Of a stretch of 64,000 bases of DNA, positions 59,615 through 64,000 are shown piece after piece. Source of the DNA: DASZZZ01 sp036260375 (GTDB lineage: Bacteria; Actinomycetota; CADDZG01; WHSQ01); contig DASZZZ010000110.1 in NCBI GenBank assembly GCA_036260375.1, forward strand, positions 1-64,000, given 5' to 3'. The notes under the pieces are model-generated. The model made no database searches and was not told the DNA's origin. It worked only from the letters and a program-made list of their open reading frames with translations. Position numbers and translations under genes: made by a program. How positions within the stretch are numbered: the stretch's first letter is position 1; the number at the start of each line of letters is the position of its first letter.

Positions 59615-60010
59615 CTACGTCGTGCGAAGGTCGCGGCACAGCTCGGTGATGTGCCGCTCCAGCTGGTTGAGCCCCTCGACCTTGCCGACGCACAGGGCGA
59701 CGCCGGCCTCGCGCGCCTCGCTCTCGAGCGCCGCGTCGAGGTAGGCGGTGTAGAGGATGATCACCTGCGACGAGCGCTCCCGGCGCAGCTGGCGCGCCGC
59801 GGTGAGGCCGTCCATGCCCGGCATCTTGTAGTCCATCACGACGATGTCCGGCCGCGACTCGGCGGCGACCGAGATCGCCTCCGAGCCCGACGACGCCTGC
59901 GCCACGACGTCGAATCCGTCGAGCTCGAGCATGTCGACGAGCATGTTGCGGACGTGGTCGGTGTCGTCGACCACCATCACCCGCACGTTGTCGTTCTCGG
60001 CCTCGCTCAT
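59615..60010 (-). CDS. Orphan receiver-domain response regulator
   Basis: 131 residues made only of a CheY-like receiver: acidic pair in VMVVDDTDHV, phospho-acceptor Asp in DIVVMDYKMPGMDG (about residue 57), Thr/Tyr switch in ILYTAYL and Lys in LCVGKVEG. There is no output domain and no histidine kinase nearby. The ATG overlaps the stop of the TIM-barrel gene as ATGA, so the two are co-expressed. Confidence 0.92.
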   Translation of the reverse strand: MSEAENDNVRVMVVDDTDHVRNMLVDMLELDGFDVVAQASSGSEAISVAAESRPDIVVMDYKMPGMDGLTAARQLRRERSSQVIILYTAYLDAALESEAREAGVALCVGKVEGLNQLERHITELCRDLRTT

Positions 60011-60840
60011 CTCCTCGGCAGCCCCTTGGCCACTCGGCGTCCCGGTCCCGACAGCCTGCTCTCGACGTACTCCCTGCTGCGGCGCAGCATCGTCACGAGC
60101 TCCGCCGGGCGCTCCAGGTAGCGCCGAACGGACAGCTCCAGCGAGACCGCTCCGGGGTACTGGGTTCGACGCAATTCGGCCAAAAACCTGTCGATCGGCA
60201 ATATCCCGCGATCCAGCTCCCGGTGGCCGTCGCGCCCGTCGCCCGCGTTGTTGGACAGGTGGACGTGGACGAGCTTCGGGGCGAGCGTCGCGTACGACCG
60301 CAACACGTCGTGGCGCGCGACGGCGAGGTGGCTCGTGTCGAGGACGACGTGCGGGGCGGCGGCGGCGAGCTCGTCGGGTTGGAGCCATCGATAGGCGCGC
60401 AGCCGGCGCCCTGCGACCCACTTCGGGTACATCGTCTCGACCCCCACGACGACACCCGTCTCCACCTCGAACGTGGCCGCGTCGCGCGCGATCCACGCGG
60501 CGAAGTCGCGCTCCCACAGGTACGGCGGATGGACGATGAGCGACGTCGCTCCGACGGCGCGGCAGAACTCGGCCCCGCGGCGGATCTTCCCGAGTGGGTC
60601 CATCCCCCACACGCTCTTGGTGATCACGAGGAACGGCGCGTGGACCGACGCGATGCGCAGCCCGCGCTCGGCGGCGAGGCGCAGCGGGAGCTCCGGCTCC
60701 TGCGTCCGGGGGTCGCGCGTGACCATGAGCTCGATGTCGGTGAACCCGGCCTCGGCGACCGCGTCGAGGGCGCGCTCCAGCTCGAAGGCCCAGAACGGGC
60801 CCGTCGAGCATTGCACTGGGCGCGGCGTCGGGGTCGTCAT
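60007..60840 (-). CDS. Sugar phosphate isomerase/epimerase-like TIM barrel
   Basis: 277 residues from ATG 60840. AP-endonuclease-2-like barrel: CSTGPFWAFELERALDAVAE, IASVHAPFL, SLIVHPPYLWER, GVETMYPKW, VVLDTSHLAVA and VHLSNNAGDGRDGHREL supply His, Glu and Asp positions for a metal site. Substrate unknown. Coupled to an orphan response regulator gene, which is an unusual partner. Confidence 0.85.
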   Translation of the reverse strand: MTTPTPRPVQCSTGPFWAFELERALDAVAEAGFTDIELMVTRDPRTQEPELPLRLAAERGLRIASVHAPFLVITKSVWGMDPLGKIRRGAEFCRAVGATSLIVHPPYLWERDFAAWIARDAATFEVETGVVVGVETMYPKWVAGRRLRAYRWLQPDELAAAAPHVVLDTSHLAVARHDVLRSYATLAPKLVHVHLSNNAGDGRDGHRELDRGILPIDRFLAELRRTQYPGAVSLELSVRRYLERPAELVTMLRRSREYVESRLSGPGRRVAKGLPRR

Positions 60841-61069
60841 GACGGCGCCAATGGTCGCATGCGCCTCGCGACGGACGCGGCAGCGCCCCCGAGACGGGGG
60901 CGCTGTTGCGTCGGTTCGTCGCGTCCGGGCTTGGGGCGGGCTGGGAGGCTCCTGCACTGGACCGGGGGAGGTCTGGTGCTACGTCCGCGACGTCCGACGG
61001 GTTGTTTGTCGGCGTCCGCGGGCGCGTCCTTGAGTGCATCGCGAGACGAGCTCGGCGTCGGGCTTCCCG
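60841..61069. other. Intergenic region with terminator-like hairpin
   Basis: A perfect 10-bp stem with a 5-base loop (CAGCGCCCCC-GAGAC-GGGGGCGCTG, 60881-60905) probably terminates the Crp/Fnr transcript on the minus strand, without T-run. I see no gene or known RNA motif in the remaining 160 bases. Confidence 0.55.
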
Positions 61070-61822
61070 TCACGCCCCGAGCGCGTGGTGCCGGCGGGCG
61101 CGCGCGGCGGCGAGGTCGTCGCGCCGCAGCACCGGCGCGGCGCGTCCGCGCCGCCGTATCTGCTCGAGCTGCTCGGGCCGCAGCAGGCGCAGGGTCCGGC
61201 CGCGGTAGTCGAGCACGCCGCGCTCCTTGAACCGGCGTAGCGTCTTGCACGCGCTCTCGCGGCACATCCCGGCGAGCCGCCCGAGGTCGTCCTGCGCGAC
61301 CGGAAGGTCGAGCTCGAGCGCTCCGTCGCGCACGACGCCGAGGACGTCGGCGAGCTCGAGCAACCGGCCCGCGAGGCGGGCCGCGACGTCGCCCGACGTG
61401 CGCTCGACGGCCGCGCCGCACACCCATCGCATGCGGGACGACAGCGTGCGCGCGAGCTCGAGCGACGCCGGCGGGCTCGACCGCAGGACGTCGACGAGCA
61501 CGGACGCGTCGAAGCCCACGACCTCCGCCGCCGTGGCCGCGATCGCGTCGAGCGGCTGGGGCAGGTCGTCGAGTGCGGCGAGCTCGCCGACGAGGTCTCC
61601 CGGCACGGCGAGGCCGAGCAGCGTGTCGCGCCCGTCCGCGTCGCGCGCCCCCAGCTTGAGCACACCCGTCTGCACGAGGTGGACGCGACCGGTGCGGTCG
61701 CCCGACAGGTACAGGACCTCGCCGGCGGCGAGGGCGCGCGGGACGGCGCGCTCGAGCAGCCGGGCGCGCTCCGGCTCCCGCAGCGCGACGAGGACGGGGC
61801 AACCAGCGTCGGTGGCCAGCAC
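61070..61822 (-). CDS. Crp/Fnr-family transcriptional regulator
   Basis: 250 residues from GTG 61822 behind GGGAGG; the open frame continues 17 codons upstream. Cyclic-nucleotide-binding-like beta-roll (LAAGEVLYLSGDRTGRVHLVQ, then VPGDLVGELAALDD) and a C-terminal winged helix (VAQDDLGRLAGMCRESACKTL). The Cys residues are too few and misplaced for an Fnr iron-sulfur cluster. It is divergent from the TlpA-CcdA redox pair and probably controls it. A TGGACG-17-TACGGT promoter lies upstream on the minus strand. Confidence 0.88.
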   Translation of the reverse strand: MLATDAGCPVLVALREPERARLLERAVPRALAAGEVLYLSGDRTGRVHLVQTGVLKLGARDADGRDTLLGLAVPGDLVGELAALDDLPQPLDAIAATAAEVVGFDASVLVDVLRSSPPASLELARTLSSRMRWVCGAAVERTSGDVAARLAGRLLELADVLGVVRDGALELDLPVAQDDLGRLAGMCRESACKTLRRFKERGVLDYRGRTLRLLRPEQLEQIRRRGRAAPVLRRDDLAAARARRHHALGA

Positions 61823-61948
61823 ACCACCTCCCGTTCGGGGGGCGCGGCCCGGGCGAAGCGGACACCGTAGCACTTGTTCGTGTTTACGTCCATTTGCATC
61901 TGTTTACCGTCATACGGCGTGAGCGCGGCCGGGCGCGAAGATGGAGGC

Positions 61949-62503
61949 ATGGAGTCAGCCGCCCGCCGTCCGGCCGCGGGCACCGCCCGCACCGTGCGCG
62001 TCGTCGCGGTCGTCGCCGTCGTCGTGTCGTTCCTCGCGCTGCTGGCGTGGGCGGTCACGCAGTCCGGCGACGTGCCGGCCCCCGGCGACGCCGCGCCCGG
62101 CTTTCGCGCCCCGCTGCTCGGGGGCGGCGGCGAGCTCGGCCTCGAGGAGCTGCGCGGCAAGCCGGTCGTCCTCAACTTCTGGGCGTCGTGGTGCGTCCCG
62201 TGCGAGGACGAGGCGCCGATGCTGCGACGCGCCCATCGCCGCTACGGCGACCGGGTGGCGTTCGTCGGCGTCGACGTGCGCGACGCACGCTCCGACGCGC
62301 TCGCGTTCGTCGAGCGCTACGGGCTCACGTATCCGAGCGTGCGCGACGAGCGGCAGGAGATCTACCGTGACTACGGTCTCACCGGGCAGCCGGAGACGTT
62401 CTTCATCGACGCCGACGGCACGATCGTCGAGCACGTCAACGGGCCTCTGACCGACGCCGGGCTGACGTCGTTGCTCGACGCGCTCGTGCGCCGCGATGGC
62501 TGA
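61949..62503 (+). CDS. Membrane-anchored thioredoxin-like protein (TlpA/ResA type)
   Basis: 184 residues from ATG 61949. One N-terminal membrane anchor (VVAVVAVVVSFLALLAWAV), then a thioredoxin fold with active site NFWASWCVPCEDEAPML (CxxC), cis-Pro region GQPETFFIDADG. It would reduce disulfides outside the membrane, for example apocytochrome c, using electrons from CcdA encoded next with an 8-base overlap. Confidence 0.92.
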   Translation: MESAARRPAAGTARTVRVVAVVAVVVSFLALLAWAVTQSGDVPAPGDAAPGFRAPLLGGGGELGLEELRGKPVVLNFWASWCVPCEDEAPMLRRAHRRYGDRVAFVGVDVRDARSDALAFVERYGLTYPSVRDERQEIYRDYGLTGQPETFFIDADGTIVEHVNGPLTDAGLTSLLDALVRRDG

Positions 62504-63236
62504 CCCGGGCGCGCTCGTCGCGTTCGCCGCCGGGCTCGCGTCGTTCCTGTCGCCGTGCGTCCTCCCGCTCGTGCCCGGCTACCTCTCGTACATGTCGGGC
62601 ATCGGCACGGCCGAGGACGCGCCGCAGCGACCGCTCCGGACGGCCGGGATGGCGGCCGCGTTCGTCGGCGGGTTCACCGTGGTGTTCGTCGCGCTCGGGG
62701 CGACGGCGACGCTGCTCGGATCGTTCCTGCGCGACCACCAGGAGGGCCTCACGCGCGCCGGCGGCGTCCTCATCGTCGCCTTCGGGCTCGTGTTCATGGG
62801 CGTGCTGAAGGTCCCGTGGCTGTACCGCGAGGCGCGCTGGCACCCGCGGCCGGAGGCGGGCGCGTGGGGCAGCGTGGTGCTGGGCGCGGCGTTCGCGTTC
62901 GGCTGGAGCCCGTGCATCGGGGCGACGATGGGCTCGATCCTCGCGATGGCCGCGGGCCGGGGGGCGACCGGGGGGCCGGCCGAGGGCGCGGCGCTGCTGG
63001 CGGTCTACTCGCTCGGGCTCGGCGTCCCGTTCGTGCTCGCGGGGCTGGGGGTGGCGCGCCTGACGGGGGCCGTGACGTGGCTGCGCCGGCACATCCGGAC
63101 GGTCAACGTCGCGAGCGGCGTGCTGCTCGTGGCGGTCGGCGTGCTGTTCGTCACCGACCAGGTGTTCCAGCTCGCGATCTGGATGCAGAAGGGGATGCGG
63201 GCGATGGGTCTCGACTTCCTCGCCGAGATCGGCTGA
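62496..63236 (+). CDS. ccdA: Cytochrome c biogenesis protein CcdA
   Basis: 246 residues, six membrane helices. FAAGLASFLSPCVLPLVPGYL contains the first redox Cys and AFGWSPCIGATMGSI the second, each in its usual helix. It moves electrons from cytosolic thioredoxin to the extracellular TlpA-like partner. The gene overlaps the partner by 8 bases. Confidence 0.95.
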   Translation: MADPGALVAFAAGLASFLSPCVLPLVPGYLSYMSGIGTAEDAPQRPLRTAGMAAAFVGGFTVVFVALGATATLLGSFLRDHQEGLTRAGGVLIVAFGLVFMGVLKVPWLYREARWHPRPEAGAWGSVVLGAAFAFGWSPCIGATMGSILAMAAGRGATGGPAEGAALLAVYSLGLGVPFVLAGLGVARLTGAVTWLRRHIRTVNVASGVLLVAVGVLFVTDQVFQLAIWMQKGMRAMGLDFLAEIG

Positions 63237-63263
63237 GGCGCGCCGCGACGGTTGCGGCCGGGC

Positions 63264-63434
63264 TCAGCGGCCGTTGCGCAAGCGCCGTTCGACGTTGCGG
63301 GCGTCGCGCAGTGTCCTCTCGAGACGCTCATCGGTCTCGCGCGAGCGCTCGGAGAGCTCGTCGAGGCGCTTGCGGAGCGAGTCGAGCTTCTCCCTGCGGT
63401 CGTCGCCGGATCGCGTGGGGTGCGCGATCGCCAT
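63264..63434 (-). CDS. 56-residue coiled-coil protein
   Basis: ATG 63434 lies behind AAGGAGG. After MAIAHPTRSGDD the sequence is a highly charged helix (KLDSLRKRLDELSERSRETD onward) with heptad spacing of Leu, ending RRLRNGR. No family is recognised. It could be a small structural or nucleic-acid-associated protein. It is followed by, but separate from, the 138-residue membrane gene upstream. Confidence 0.6.
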   Translation of the reverse strand: MAIAHPTRSGDDRREKLDSLRKRLDELSERSRETDERLERTLRDARNVERRLRNGR

Positions 63435-63468
63435 GGGCCTCCTTCCATGGTGGTGCGTAGGATGGATG

Positions 63469-63885
63469 CTACCCACCGTCCGGCTGGGTCTCAACGTCCA
63501 CCATCTGCCGGTAGTCCTCCGCCACCCGACGGTACTCGTCGCGCTGCCGTCTCAGGTCCTCGACCTCCGTGGACAGGCGCCCGACCGCGTCGGCGGCGTC
63601 GTCGCGCTCGGCGCCGAGCCACGGGAAGCGGGTCGGCCACCTGCCGTGGGCGACGAACACCGGCACGGCGCTCGCGACCCACACGCTCAGCGCGACGAAC
63701 GCGAGCCGCACGAAGCCGATCGTGACCCGGTCCGACAGCAGCAGCTGCCACAGCGACGGCTCCGAGTCGAGCGCCGGCGGCGTCTCGTCGAACGGCCACG
63801 TCGACGTCCACGCGAGCACCGCGGCGACTGCGGTCACGCCCGCGGCGGCAGCCCACGACGCTCGTCTCCACGGTGTCTCCCCCAT
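63469..63885 (-). CDS. Two-helix membrane protein with C-terminal coiled coil
   Basis: 138 residues from ATG 63885. Two membrane helices (about 9-27 WAAAAGVTAVAAVLAWTSTW and 58-80 FVRLAFVALSVWVASAVPVFV), then a charged coiled coil (STEVEDLRRQRDEYRRVAED). No family recognised. TACGAT stands 6 bases upstream of the start. Confidence 0.65.
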   Translation of the reverse strand: MGETPWRRASWAAAAGVTAVAAVLAWTSTWPFDETPPALDSEPSLWQLLLSDRVTIGFVRLAFVALSVWVASAVPVFVAHGRWPTRFPWLGAERDDAADAVGRLSTEVEDLRRQRDEYRRVAEDYRQMVDVETQPDGG

Positions 63886-63891
63886 GCCGCC

Positions 63892-63897
63892 ATCGTA
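63892..63897 (-). promoter_or_regulatory. Leaderless-type -10 box, 138-residue membrane protein
   Basis: On the minus strand TACGAT ends exactly 6 bases before the ATG at 63885. The last 100 bases of the window beyond it show no gene I can support. Confidence 0.55.
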
Positions 63898-64000
63898 AAG
63901 AGAGCCAGCGTCGAGAACGGGGGGCCGCGGCGTGCGCGACATCGAGCGGGTGGGCCGCGCGCGAGCCGCCGTCGGGCGGGCCAACGGGATCGCACAAGTT

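Noticed and set aside
60841..61069. SRP RNA, RNase P RNA or riboswitch in the intergenic region
   Set aside because: None of the conserved core sequences could be found; only a terminator-like hairpin is supported.

Overview
The window is very GC-rich (well above 65 % by eye), densely packed, and full of actinobacterial signatures: an MshA-like glycosyltransferase, an HbhA-like protein behind an XRE regulator, a Ku homologue, an RsiG-like anti-sigma factor, a MarP-like protease, the tiny ribosomal protein bS22 and a BldC/excisionase-type regulator. Part of the gene order (proC, HTH regulator, bS22, epimerase, acyltransferase) matches what I remember of the Mycobacterium tuberculosis Rv0500-Rv0502 block. 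The host is probably a non-mycobacterial, perhaps deep-branching, actinobacterium. No rRNA, tRNA, CRISPR array, insertion sequence or phage gene is visible.

Layout. 1-4936 (minus): a BMP-type nucleoside ABC importer (lipoprotein, double ATPase, two permeases) ending in cytidine deaminase, cut by the left edge. 5054-11487: housekeeping genes, including a cobalamin adenosyltransferase, a Nudix hydrolase, an EamA permease, an MntR/DtxR-type regulator, an M23 murein hydrolase, the RsiG-like protein, a Lys/Pro-rich anchored repeat protein and an XRE regulator. 11603-18238: HbhA-like protein, GNAT/FemAB-like protein, MshA-like glycosyltransferase, thrS with a strongly structured leader, and divergent proline dehydrogenase and proC.

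18317-44907 is a sugar or glycoside catabolic island of about 26 kb. A divergent LacI node (23.7-23.9 kb) separates a leftward operon (lacI, nucleoside hydrolase, GH4, PfkB kinase) from a long rightward series: ABC importer, secreted GH13-like protein, dehydrogenase, GH106-like glycosidase, AllA-like cupin, second ATPase, PIG-L deacetylase, an unassigned TIM-barrel glycosidase-like protein, a ferritin-like di-iron protein, ManA, xylulokinase, ribokinase, Gfo/Idh/MocA dehydrogenase and a sugar isomerase. Many junctions are 4-base stop/start overlaps. Together these genes look able to import a glycoside, trim it, modify it oxidatively and feed kinases. The substrate is not readable from sequence, and the di-iron protein plus TIM-barrel pair is the most novel part.

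44955-63885: Ku with a long acidic insertion, a sigma/anti-sigma pair, a GNAT protein, an AcuC-like deacetylase, MarP-like protease, SDR, M29-like peptidase, BldC-like HTH, a Clp1-like P-loop kinase, bS22, a GH26-like secreted enzyme, a SAM hydrolase, epimerase, acyltransferase, DinB-like protein, a 32-residue membrane peptide, an orphan response regulator, a Crp/Fnr regulator and a TlpA-CcdA redox pair.

A recurring genome-wide signal is a TANNNT box exactly 6 bases upstream of start codons that lack a Shine-Dalgarno sequence. I find it at eleven genes, which points to widespread leaderless transcription.
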